Shown piece after piece: positions 1 through 7,000 of a stretch of 10,923 nt of DNA. Origin of the DNA: Bacillota bacterium (GTDB taxonomy: Bacteria > Bacillota > Sulfobacillia > RBS10-35 > JAJYVN01); assembly GCA_021827805.1 (NCBI GenBank), contig JAKAUG010000427.1, positions 1 through 10,923 on the forward strand, read 5' to 3'. The notes under the pieces are model-generated. The model had not been told where the DNA came from. It was given only the letters and a program-made list of their open reading frames with translations, and did no database searches. The position numbers and the translations under genes are program-made. Within the stretch, counting starts at the first letter, position 1. Each line of letters opens with the position of its first letter.

Positions 1-1270
1 CCACCACCTGGCCTGTGGCGGGCTCCTGGGCGGCCGACGCGAGGGCAACCTCCGCGGGTGCCATGTCGCCGCCGGTCTGCTCCATCTCGACCGCCGCGGC
101 TTCCGTTGCCTGCGTGGCCTCCTCCGCGGGCGGGGCGCTCTGCCCGAGGGTCTCGGTCTGGGTCAGGTCCTGGGACTCGGCCTCCACTCCCCGGGCGATG
201 GCTGGCGTCGTCGCGCCGTCAACCAGCTCTGCCTCGGCCACCTCCCCCCTAGCCGGGTCGCCGGTGCTGTCTGGCTCCGGTGCGGCCTCCTGGGCCGACT
301 GCAGCACCGCGTCCTGGGCGACCTCTCCCGTGGCCGCCGCCTCGGCCGCCTGCTGCGTCTGGTCGCCGCCCAGCCAAGCCTCAAGGCATCGCGCTGAGTG
401 GGCGAGGACCCAGTCTCGGGCCTGGCCCTGCCAGAGGCCCTGGTGGTCCACGATCAGGCCGCGGGGCATGACGTGCAGTTCACCGGCCGGCCAGGCGGCA
501 CGGGCGCAAAGGACCGCCTCTTCGAGAGGAAAGAGCGTGTCGTCCGGGGAGCCCAGGATGGCAACGCGGCGGTCTTCCAAGAGATCGAGCATGCCCTCGG
601 GGCGGAACCGCAGCAGGGCTTCCGCGGAGCGCAGCGGCACGTGGCGCCGCAGGGCCCTTTCGTCCGAGGCGAGGGACTCGAGCCAGCCCAGGTAGTTCGC
701 CGAGGTGGGCAGCAGCGCCTGGTCGTCGGCGCCGAGCGCCGGAACATACTCGGCGAAGCCGTGGCGGGCGCGGTTGATGCGCTCCTGTGTGAGCCAGGAC
801 CGCCACCGACGCCAGGCCTCGGCGCGGCGCGCGCCCCGCAACCAGCGCGCGCCGTCACCCAGCGGGCAGACCGCCACGGCCCCGCGCACCCGCTGGTCGA
901 GGGCGGCCACCTCGAGGGCCACGCCGCCGCCCAATCCGGCGCCCCACAGGGCCAGGCGGTCCGAGTCCACCTCCGGTTGGCTGGCCAGCCAACTCAGAGC
1001 CGACCGTACGTCCTCCACCTGCTGAGACGGGTCGATCTGACCACGTGGCTCGCCGGCACTGGCGCCCCAGCCCCGGTAATCGATGCGCAGCGTGGCGTAT
1101 CCGGCATCCGCCAGCCGCTCGGCCAGGACCGGCAGCCCGACGGATTGCACCAGGGCCAGATCCGGGCACAGGACCAGGGCCGGCAGCACGCGGCCGGGGA
1201 CCTGCTGCGGCACCACCAGCACACCCGAGACGCGGTGCCCTTCACTGGAAAACTGGACCTCACGGTTCAC
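1..1270 (-). CDS. Alpha/beta-hydrolase-fold protein lacking the nucleophile serine, with acidic C-terminal tail (partial)
   Basis: The frame is open from a GTG at 1270 down to the left edge with no stop: 423 codons seen, C-terminus missing. Residues about 1-302 read as an alpha/beta hydrolase of the dienelactone-hydrolase/YcjY-like type. They show an N-terminal beta strand pair, LVLCPDL, the RIDYRGWGAS segment that follows strand 4, a helix (VEDVRSALSWLA), then LALWGAGLGGG at the nucleophile elbow. That elbow should be G-x-S-x-G; here residue 112 is Gly (codon at 935-937), so the serine is absent. A late-strand acid (ILGSPDD, Asp243/244) and a His (VDH, His276) are present at plausible triad positions. 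Residues from about 303 onward are a low-complexity tail rich in Ala, Glu, Gln and Thr with almost no aromatics. A weak GGGGGG purine run lies upstream of the GTG. It is divergent from the sigma gene. The fold is fairly sure; catalytic activity is doubtful and the substrate is unknown. Confidence 0.8.
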   Translation of the reverse strand, partial: MNREVQFSSEGHRVSGVLVVPQQVPGRVLPALVLCPDLALVQSVGLPVLAERLADAGYATLRIDYRGWGASAGEPRGQIDPSQQVEDVRSALSWLASQPEVDSDRLALWGAGLGGGVALEVAALDQRVRGAVAVCPLGDGARWLRGARRAEAWRRWRSWLTQERINRARHGFAEYVPALGADDQALLPTSANYLGWLESLASDERALRRHVPLRSAEALLRFRPEGMLDLLEDRRVAILGSPDDTLFPLEEAVLCARAAWPAGELHVMPRGLIVDHQGLWQGQARDWVLAHSARCLEAWLGGDQTQQAAEAAATGEVAQDAVLQSAQEAAPEPDSTGDPARGEVAEAELVDGATTPAIARGVEAESQDLTQTETLGQSAPPAEEATQATEAAAVEMEQTGGDMAPAEVALASAAQEPATGQVV

Positions 1271-1319
1271 GGCGTGACCCCCCCTACCAAGGCGCTCTGG
1301 TGCTGCTTCCGGTCGCAGT

Positions 1320-1335
1320 GGGACAACCCTGTCCC
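1320..1335. repeat. Perfect inverted repeat GGGACA-ACCC-TGTCCC in divergent promoter region
   Basis: Six-base arms are separated by four bases, 50 bp upstream of the hydrolase GTG and about 230 bp upstream of the sigma start. It could be an operator half-site pair or a short RNA hairpin in the hydrolase leader. No known regulator is assigned. Confidence 0.4.
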
Positions 1336-1348
1336 CGCGCCCTGGGAG

Positions 1349-1372
1349 CCGTGCGTGTCTTCTCGCGCACGG
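1349..1372. repeat. 9-bp hairpin in divergent intergenic region
   Basis: CCGTGCGTG (1349-1357) pairs with CGCGCACGG (1364-1372) around the loop TCTTCT, with one G-U pair. There is no T-run on either side, so it does not look like a classical intrinsic terminator. It lies 13 bp from the other inverted repeat, between two divergent genes, so an operator or leader structure is possible. The rest of 1271-1567 holds no gene and no promoter I can recognise. Confidence 0.4.
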
Positions 1373-1517
1373 GTTGCGGCGTTCGACGGCACCTGGGCGG
1401 ACGAGGTGTCCGCCAGGACCGAACCCCCTGTGCCGCAGACAGGCCGACCCGCGGGGGGCTGTCGAAGAGGTGGCGTCACCGGCCCGCCCCACGTTGCCAG
1501 GACGGTGCGCGAGAGGA

Positions 1518-1560
1518 CTCCTTGCCGCGCCACGCGAATGCCGCATCCGCGAGCAAGGAG
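1518..1560 (+). promoter_or_regulatory. Potential hairpin sequestering the sigma-factor ribosome binding site
   Basis: CTCCTTGC (1518-1525) is the exact reverse complement of GCAAGGAG (1553-1560), which contains most of the AAGGAGG Shine-Dalgarno (1555-1561) of the GTG start at 1568. Inside it, GCG (1527-1529) can pair with CGC (1548-1550) across a small internal loop, giving about 11 pairs. If transcribed as a leader, this would occlude the ribosome binding site. Pairing is seen directly; regulation is inference. Confidence 0.4.
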
Positions 1561-1567
1561 GGAGTGC

Positions 1568-2260
1568 GTGGGCTCAGGTGGGACCCTCGGCCGTCCGCCG
1601 CAGGCCGCGGGAGAGGTCGGGGCGCTGGCCGCGGGGCAGGACCTGGGCCGGGAGCGGGCCCTGCTGGTCCGTGCGCGCCAGGGTGATGACGCGGCCTTCG
1701 CGGAACTGGTCTCGCCCCTGCTGCGCGGGGCCTTTCACCTCGCCGTGCGGCTGCTGGGTGACCGGGATCTGGCCGAGGATGTCACCCAGGAGGCGCTCGT
1801 CAAGGCGTGGGTGGGGGTGCGCCGCTTCCGCGGCGATGCCCGGTTTTCCACCTGGGTCTTCCGGATCGTGCACAACGCATCCACGGATGCGCTCCGGCAG
1901 CGGACACGCCGGCCGCGGTTGGTGGCGCATGAGTCGGCCGACGAGCGCGGCGCCGAAGAGCCTGTCTCCACGGCCCCGGGGCCTGAGGACCTCGCCGTGG
2001 TCCGCGAGGACCAGATCCGCCTGCGGCGGGCTCTGGACAGCCTGCCGGCGCCATGGCGCAGCGTGCTGCTGTTGAGGGACGTGCAGGACCGCTCCTATGA
2101 GGAGATCGCGGAGGTGACGGGCCAGCGGCTGGGGACCGTCAAGTCACGGCTGCATCGGGCGCGGGCCGCGCTGCGGGCGGCTGTTGACGCGGATGGGACG
2201 CTGGCGGGAACCATTCCGCCTGGGGAGCGTCCACAGGGCGGAGGGGGCGACAAACCATGA
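1568..2260 (+). CDS. ECF-type RNA polymerase sigma factor (sigma-70 family, SigW/RpoE-like)
   Basis: This 230-residue protein directs RNA polymerase to alternative promoters. Region 2 spans about residues 31-115 (LLVRARQGDDAAFAEL, then DLAEDVTQEALVKAW and FSTWVFRIVHNASTD). Region 4 spans about 150-207 (LDSLPAPWRSVLLLRDVQ, SYEEIAEVTG, LGTVKSRLHRARAAL, the helix-turn-helix). The intervening linker is short with no region 3, as in ECF factors. The start chosen is GTG 1568, six bases after a perfect AAGGAGG. An in-frame ATG at 1538 has no ribosome site at proper distance. The frame is open far upstream, but only as antisense of the hydrolase gene. The last codons overlap the anti-sigma start as ATGA, so the two are translationally coupled. 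The GC-rich, Gly-rich end (RPQGGGGDKP) is probably unstructured. Confidence 0.93.
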   Translation: MGSGGTLGRPPQAAGEVGALAAGQDLGRERALLVRARQGDDAAFAELVSPLLRGAFHLAVRLLGDRDLAEDVTQEALVKAWVGVRRFRGDARFSTWVFRIVHNASTDALRQRTRRPRLVAHESADERGAEEPVSTAPGPEDLAVVREDQIRLRRALDSLPAPWRSVLLLRDVQDRSYEEIAEVTGQRLGTVKSRLHRARAALRAAVDADGTLAGTIPPGERPQGGGGDKP

Positions 2261-3249
2261 CGGACATGCGCGAGGCTGGCGCCAATTCCCCTGGCTGCGC
2301 CAGTATCCGTCTGCAGATCGATGCCCTGGTGGATGACCGCCTCCCCGCCCGGGCGGCCCGGAGGGTGCAGGGGCATCTTGAGCACTGCTCCGCGTGCCGT
2401 GCGGAGCTGACGGCGCTGCGCGCGCTGCGCGCCGAGCTGGCAACGCTGCCCCTGGAGCCCCTGCCGGAGGGACTCCAGGCGTCGTTGGCGCGCCGGCTAC
2501 GCGTGACCGCGCCCGCACCGCCACGCCGGCGATGGGCGCTCGCCTGCCTGCCCGTGGGGACCGCGCTGGCCGGTTTCCTGCTCGCGGCCGTGATGGCCTC
2601 CCCTGCGCTCCGCACTCAGGGGGCGGAGGCCCCGTCGAACAAGGCTGCGGTTGCCGCTGTGCTGGCTCCCTACAGGCCACCGTCGGTCGCCTCCTCTGGG
2701 GCCGCTGCCTCGGCGGCCGGCACCACCCCCCACAGCCTCAACGAGCCTGCCGCTGTGGCCTTCGCTGATGGCACCGCCAGCAAGCTTGGCACCCCGGCGC
2801 CCGCCGCCCTGGCGCTGACGATCCTCGTGCGGGATCCGGCGCAGGCCGTCCCGGGCCTCAGCGCGCTGGCTGCGGCGGACGGCGGACACGCGGTGAGCAC
2901 CTTCCTCGGCTCCGGCGGGACCGGCAGCGGCCCACTGCCCGTTGCGACGCTCGAGGCCGTCGTCCCGGCGTCGACGGCTCAGGAGTATCCCTCCAAGGCT
3001 GCCGCGTATGGCACCGTCCTCGCCGCGGTCCAGGCCCCAGGAGCCAGCACCGGGGCATCGCCCGCGCCAGATGTCCACCTGCTGATCACCGTCCTCGAGC
3101 AGACGAGCCAGCCCTCGAGCCCTGCGCCCAGGCCATCCTGGAGCACGCGGGTGCTGCGGGGCGCGGCGCGGGATTGGCCGTGGGTGGGCGGGGCGGCGCT
3201 CCTGGCCCTCGCCGGTGGTTTGCTGCTGGGTGGCAGGCCCCGCGCGTAG
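2257..3249 (+). CDS. Zinc-binding anti-sigma factor with two transmembrane segments
   Basis: This 330-residue protein is the probable antagonist of the upstream sigma factor. The N-terminal anti-sigma domain has the ZAS zinc motif: Cys14, then His40-x3-Cys44-x2-Cys47 (HLEHCSAC). A hydrophobic segment at about 93-114 (WALACLPVGTALAGFLLAAV) should cross the membrane. A second at about 307-326 (WVGGAALLALAGGLLLGG) sits at the very C-terminus and ends in RPRA. The predicted topology is N-in, external loop, C-in. The loop opens with a Pro/Ala/Ser-rich linker. It then has a probable folded part at about 185-283 (LTILVRDPAQAVPGLSALAAADGG ... ATLEAVVP ... LLITVLEQ), whose beta-alpha-beta pattern resembles the DUF4349-type ectodomains of some Firmicute anti-sigma factors; I am not sure of that assignment. 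The start ATG overlaps the sigma stop. Confidence 0.88.
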   Translation: MTDMREAGANSPGCASIRLQIDALVDDRLPARAARRVQGHLEHCSACRAELTALRALRAELATLPLEPLPEGLQASLARRLRVTAPAPPRRRWALACLPVGTALAGFLLAAVMASPALRTQGAEAPSNKAAVAAVLAPYRPPSVASSGAAASAAGTTPHSLNEPAAVAFADGTASKLGTPAPAALALTILVRDPAQAVPGLSALAAADGGHAVSTFLGSGGTGSGPLPVATLEAVVPASTAQEYPSKAAAYGTVLAAVQAPGASTGASPAPDVHLLITVLEQTSQPSSPAPRPSWSTRVLRGAARDWPWVGGAALLALAGGLLLGGRPRA

Positions 3250-3295
3250 GCGGCTGCGGCCGCGGCTCTGTGTGGTGTACGTTGGGGGCGGGGAT

Positions 3296-3312
3296 CCGCC
3301 GGAACCCGGCGG
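3296..3312. repeat. Hairpin between the anti-sigma gene and polA
   Basis: CCGCCGG (3296-3302) and CCGGCGG (3306-3312) form a perfect 7-bp stem around AAC. No T-run follows, so termination is doubtful. It could attenuate read-through from the sigma operon into polA. Confidence 0.35.
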
Positions 3313-3332
3313 GGCGGCTTGAGCCAAGGGCC

Positions 3333-6023
3333 GTGCCCCAGACAGCTGCGAAGGAGGAAATCGCCCTGCCTCCATCCGCGCAAAAGCAACAGATCGGCGG
3401 CCTGGGGGAGGCCGCGTCTGAGGCCAGGCTGGCCCTGGTGGACGGACACAGCCTCTTTCACCGCGCCTTCTTCGCCCTGCCGCCGCTCACCGCCCCGGAC
3501 GGCCAGCCCACCGGTGCGCTCTACGGCTTCCTGACGATGTTGCTGCGCCTGCTGGAGGACGAACAGCCCTCGCACCTGGCGGTGGCCCTGGACCGTCCGG
3601 AGCCCACCTTCCGCCATACCCAGTTCTCCTCCTACAAGGCTCAGCGGGCGGAGATGCCCGACGAGTTGCGCAGCCAACTGCCCCTGCTGCGCGAACTCCT
3701 CGCGGCCCTGCGCATCCCGGTGCTGGAGCAGGCGGGGGCGGAGGCCGATGACCTGCTGGGTACCGTCGCCACGCGCGCTGCGGCCGCCGGACTGCCCGTG
3801 CTGCTCGTCACCGGGGACCGGGACGCGCTGCAACTGGTCTCCCCGCTGATCACGGTCCTGTACACCCGCCGCGGGCTGACCGAAATCGACCGCATGGATC
3901 CCCCGGCCGTCGAGGAGCGGTACGGCGTGCGGCCCGAGCAGATGGTGGACGTCAAGGCCCTGGTGGGGGACACCTCGGACAACTATCCCGGGGTGCCGAC
4001 CGTGGGGGAGAAGACGGCCTGCCGGCTGGTGGCCGCCTTCGGCTCGGCGCCAGCCCTGCTCGCGCGGCTCGAGGAGGTGGGTCCTCCGCGCACGCAGCAG
4101 GCGCTGCGCGAGCACCAGGATGTGGTGCGACGCAACCTGCGCCTGGCCTCCATTGTGCGTGATCTGCCGCTCGCGCTTGAGCTGGAGGACCTGCGCCGGC
4201 AGCGGATTCCGGGGCTGGAGGCTGGAGCGCTGCTTGACCGCCTGGGCCTTGGTCGGCTGGGTGGGCGCCTGGGGGTGGCGGGGCCCGCCGAGCACGGGGA
4301 GGAGCCGGCCCAGGACCGGGCCGCCGCGGAGGCGTCCTCGGCACGGCAGGCGCGCGCGCGGCTGGATGTGCCCCCCGTTGAGCGGGTCGGCGCCGCCGAG
4401 TTCACGCGGGGCCTGGCGGCGCGGGAGGGCCTGGTGACGCTCGCCGAGGGGCGCGGGCCGGCCCAGGCCCTGGCGGCCTGGGTGGGGGAGCGGGTGCTCC
4501 TCTGGGACGGGCCTGGGGAGGCCCCCGCGCTCCCACCGCTGCCTCAGCTCGGTGCCCTGGAGACCAAGCCGCTGTGCCACCGGGCGCTCGCCGCCGGGGG
4601 CAGTTGGCGCACACCGGCGCTGGATGCGGCCCTGGGCGCCTACCTCCTGGAGCCGGAGCGCTCCACCTACACGCTGGAGGACCTCTGCCGCCGCCTGCAG
4701 CTCCAGGCGCCCGACCCCGGAAACCTGCCGCAGGCCGCGGCTGCGCTCGCCGCCCTGCGGGAGCCCCTGGAACAGGAGTTGCGCGAGCTCGGGCTCTGGA
4801 GCGTCTACAGCGAGATCGAGTTGCCCCTGGTGGGCGTGCTGGCGGCCATGGAGCGCGCGGGTGTGCTGGTGGACCGGCAGGCCCTGGCGGCCCTCGAGCG
4901 GGACTTCGCCGCGCGGCTGGCGGAGGTCGAGGCGGAGATCTACGAGCTGGGCGGGGAGAGCTTCAACATCAACTCCACCCAGCAGCTTGGGCGCATCCTC
5001 TTCGAGCGCCTGGGGCTGACGCCGCCCAAGCGAACCAAGACAGGGTTTTCCACGGACGCGGATGTGCTGGAGCAGTTGGCCACCCTGCACCCCCTGCCCG
5101 CGAAGGTGCTGACGCACCGCACTCTGCAGAAGCTGCAGTCCACGTACGTGCAGGCCCTGCCTGGGTATGTCGCCGCGGACGGCAGGGTGCATACCGACTT
5201 CCGGCAGACCGTGGCCGCCACTGGGCGGCTGGCCTCCAACAATCCCAACCTGCAGAACATCCCGGTGCGCGATGAGGTGGGCCGGCCCATCCGCCGCGTC
5301 TTCGTCGCCGCGCCCGGCTGCCGCCTCATCTCGGCTGACTATTCCCAGATCGAGCTGCGCGTGCTGGCCCACCTCTCGGGGGACCCCGGACTGCTGGCGG
5401 CCTTTGCGGCGGGCGGAGACATTCACCGCGCCACGGCGGCCGAGGTGTGGGGGGTGCCCGCGGTCGAGGTGACCCCGGCGCAGCGCAGCGCGGCCAAGGC
5501 GATCAACTTCGGCATCGTTTACGGGATCAGCGATTTCGGTCTGGCACGGCAACTCGGCTGCCCGGTCGCCGAGGCGCACCAGGTGATCACCCGCTACTTC
5601 CAGCGCTACCCCGGCGTGCGCGGATACATGGACGGGGTCGTCGAGGAGGCGCGCCGCACCGGCTTGGTGCGCACGATGTTCGGCCGCATCCGACGCCTGC
5701 CGGACATCACGCAGCGCAACTTCGCGCGCCGCTCCCTGGCGGAGCGCACCGCCATGAACTCGCCGGTGCAGGGAACCGCCGCCGACCTGATCAAGCGGGC
5801 CATGATCGCGGTGCACGCCGAACTCGAGCGGCGGGGCAGCGCCGCCAGGCTCATCCTGCAGGTGCATGACGAACTGGTGCTGGAGGCCCCCGAGGACGAG
5901 GCCGAGGAGACCGCGGCGCTGGTGGCGCGTGGGATGCGTGCGGCGGGCCGGCTTTCCGTGCCCCTGGAGGTGGACGTCCGCTCCGGGCCCAACTGGCTCG
6001 ATCTGGCGCCGCAGAGCCTCTGA
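3333..6023 (+). CDS. polA: DNA polymerase I
   Basis: This fills gaps during repair and Okazaki-fragment maturation. About 896 residues from GTG 3333, normal for the family. The 5' nuclease (about 31-330) has LVDGHS (Asp37), FSSYKAQRAEMPDEL, EADDLLGTVATR, VTGDRDALQL and VGDTSDNYPGVPTVGEKTA, so its metal ligands are present. The middle domain (about 345-500) lacks the Asp-x-Glu and other Exo motifs, so proofreading is probably absent, as in Taq and Bacillus Pol I. The polymerase has motif A DYSQIELRVLAHLSGD (Asp669), motif B RSAAKAINFGIVYG (Lys722, Phe726) and motif C QVHDELVLEAP (His845-Asp846-Glu847). The start is uncertain: GTG 3333 has only AAGGG two bases upstream. A perfect AAGGAGG (3351-3357) is eight bases before an in-frame CTG at 3366, which would give 885 residues. 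The open frame extends back into the anti-sigma gene without a good start. Confidence 0.97.
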   Translation: MPQTAAKEEIALPPSAQKQQIGGLGEAASEARLALVDGHSLFHRAFFALPPLTAPDGQPTGALYGFLTMLLRLLEDEQPSHLAVALDRPEPTFRHTQFSSYKAQRAEMPDELRSQLPLLRELLAALRIPVLEQAGAEADDLLGTVATRAAAAGLPVLLVTGDRDALQLVSPLITVLYTRRGLTEIDRMDPPAVEERYGVRPEQMVDVKALVGDTSDNYPGVPTVGEKTACRLVAAFGSAPALLARLEEVGPPRTQQALREHQDVVRRNLRLASIVRDLPLALELEDLRRQRIPGLEAGALLDRLGLGRLGGRLGVAGPAEHGEEPAQDRAAAEASSARQARARLDVPPVERVGAAEFTRGLAAREGLVTLAEGRGPAQALAAWVGERVLLWDGPGEAPALPPLPQLGALETKPLCHRALAAGGSWRTPALDAALGAYLLEPERSTYTLEDLCRRLQLQAPDPGNLPQAAAALAALREPLEQELRELGLWSVYSEIELPLVGVLAAMERAGVLVDRQALAALERDFAARLAEVEAEIYELGGESFNINSTQQLGRILFERLGLTPPKRTKTGFSTDADVLEQLATLHPLPAKVLTHRTLQKLQSTYVQALPGYVAADGRVHTDFRQTVAATGRLASNNPNLQNIPVRDEVGRPIRRVFVAAPGCRLISADYSQIELRVLAHLSGDPGLLAAFAAGGDIHRATAAEVWGVPAVEVTPAQRSAAKAINFGIVYGISDFGLARQLGCPVAEAHQVITRYFQRYPGVRGYMDGVVEEARRTGLVRTMFGRIRRLPDITQRNFARRSLAERTAMNSPVQGTAADLIKRAMIAVHAELERRGSAARLILQVHDELVLEAPEDEAEETAALVARGMRAAGRLSVPLEVDVRSGPNWLDLAPQSL

Positions 6024-6075
6024 CCCTGTGGGGGGCCCGTGGGATGCGGCGCGAGCAGGGGAGCGCATAAGGAGG

Positions 6076-6122
6076 CGGGAGCCCGGCCACGGGGGACGGC
6101 GCCTTCGGCGCGGGAGCCCGGC
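6076..6122 (+). repeat. 12-bp direct repeat flanking a small hairpin, polA-mutM gap
   Basis: CGGGAGCCCGGC occurs at 6076-6087 and again at 6111-6122, a 35-bp spacing. Each copy is itself nearly palindromic (CGGG/CCCG). Between them GCGCC (6099-6103) pairs with GGCGC (6107-6111) around TTC. A perfect AAGGAGG at 6069-6075 has no start codon at useful distance. The gap 6024-6140 contains no gene I can support. Confidence 0.4.
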
Positions 6123-6140
6123 AGGCCAGGGCGCGGCACC

Positions 6141-6992
6141 GTGCCGGAATTGCCTGAGGTGGAGACGATCCGCAGGGGTTTGGAGCCGCACCTGGGGGGC
6201 CGGGTGCTGGAACGTGTCCGCATCCTGCATCCGCACGTGACCGGCCCCCGTCCAGGCCGGGACGTGGCCCGTGATCTCGCCGGGCGGCGCGTGATCCGCC
6301 TGTGGCGGCGGGGCAAATACCTGGTTCTGGATCTGGAGGGAACCGCCGCGCATCCCCGTCCGGCGCACCTGGTCTGCCACCTGCGCATGACCGGACGGCT
6401 GACCTACCTGGCCCCGGGCGCCCGCTGGCGGGAGGCCGCCGCGCACACGCACGCCGCCCTCCACCTCGAAGGGGGCGGGCGGGTGATGTTCCACGACGTG
6501 CGCAAGTTCGGCCGGCTGTTGCTCGTGCCACCCGGCGAGCTCTCCCCGCTGCTCCCGCGGGGCCGGGACCCTCTGGTGGACGGACTCGATGGCGCCGATC
6601 TGGCTCTGGCGCTTGCCGGGCGGAGATCCAGCCTGAAGGCGTTGCTGCTGCGCCAGGACCTGGTGGCGGGGCTGGGCAACATTTATGCCGATGAGGCCCT
6701 CCACCGCGCCGGCCTGCATCCCGCCCGCCGCGGCGGGAGCCTGGACGGCGCGGACTGCGCGCGCCTGGCCCTGGCCATCCACGAGGTGCTGGGTGAGGCC
6801 CTGGCCGCGGGCGGCACCACGCTGCTCGACTACCGGGACTCCGCTGGCCGGCCGGGCGGCTTCCGCGTGCGTCTGCGGGTCTACGGGCAGGCGGGGCGGA
6901 GCTGCCCCAGCTGCGGCGCCACGATCCAGGCGCGGCAACTGGCGGGCAGAACGACCGCCTTTTGTCCGCGCTGCCAGCCGGATTGTGTATAA
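6141..6992 (+). CDS. mutM: Formamidopyrimidine-DNA glycosylase (8-oxoguanine repair)
   Basis: This bifunctional glycosylase/AP lyase removes oxidised purines. The start GTG 6141 is fixed by the product: the mature N-terminus must be Pro2-Glu3 (PELPEVETIRRGLEPHL), where Pro2 is the Schiff-base nucleophile. Lys59 (RRGKYLVLDL) is the conserved DNA-contacting lysine. The H2TH region is at about 155-185 (SLKALLLRQDLVAGLGNIYADEAL). The C-terminal zinc finger is Cys255-x2-Cys258 ... Cys275-x2-Cys278, with the conserved arginine of the finger at 270 (GRTTAFCPRC). 283 residues, normal length. No strong ribosome site precedes the GTG. It follows polA by 117 bp and is probably co-transcribed with it. 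Its TAA stop lies inside a TATAAT box for the next gene. Confidence 0.97.
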   Translation: MPELPEVETIRRGLEPHLGGRVLERVRILHPHVTGPRPGRDVARDLAGRRVIRLWRRGKYLVLDLEGTAAHPRPAHLVCHLRMTGRLTYLAPGARWREAAAHTHAALHLEGGGRVMFHDVRKFGRLLLVPPGELSPLLPRGRDPLVDGLDGADLALALAGRRSSLKALLLRQDLVAGLGNIYADEALHRAGLHPARRGGSLDGADCARLALAIHEVLGEALAAGGTTLLDYRDSAGRPGGFRVRLRVYGQAGRSCPSCGATIQARQLAGRTTAFCPRCQPDCV

Positions 6993-6993
6993 T
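6988..6993 (+). promoter_or_regulatory. TATAAT -10 box positioned for a leaderless transcript
   Basis: A perfect TATAAT overlaps the mutM stop codon. Seven bases (TTCCCGC) separate it from the ATG at 7001, so transcription would begin at or next to the start codon. No Shine-Dalgarno precedes that ATG. The best -35 candidate is TTGTCC at 6962-6967, a 4/6 match with a long 20-bp spacer, so -35 support is weak. Confidence 0.55.
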
Positions 6994-7000
6994 TTCCCGC

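Noticed and set aside
398..1567. Upstream extension of the sigma-factor frame to a 620-residue protein
   Set aside because: The extension is antisense to the hydrolase gene, reads as low-quality protein, and the perfect ribosome site places the start at GTG 1568.
4368..4836. Missing proofreading motifs in polA as a novel feature
   Set aside because: Loss of the 3'-5' exonuclease residues is well known in many bacterial Pol I enzymes, including Taq and Bacillus, so it is ordinary.
2979..6938. A 1319-codon open frame on the minus strand spanning polA and mutM
   Set aside because: Its product is Arg/Gln/Gly/Pro-rich with no domain, and it is antisense to two unambiguous genes. Such long antisense frames are expected with this GC-rich codon use.
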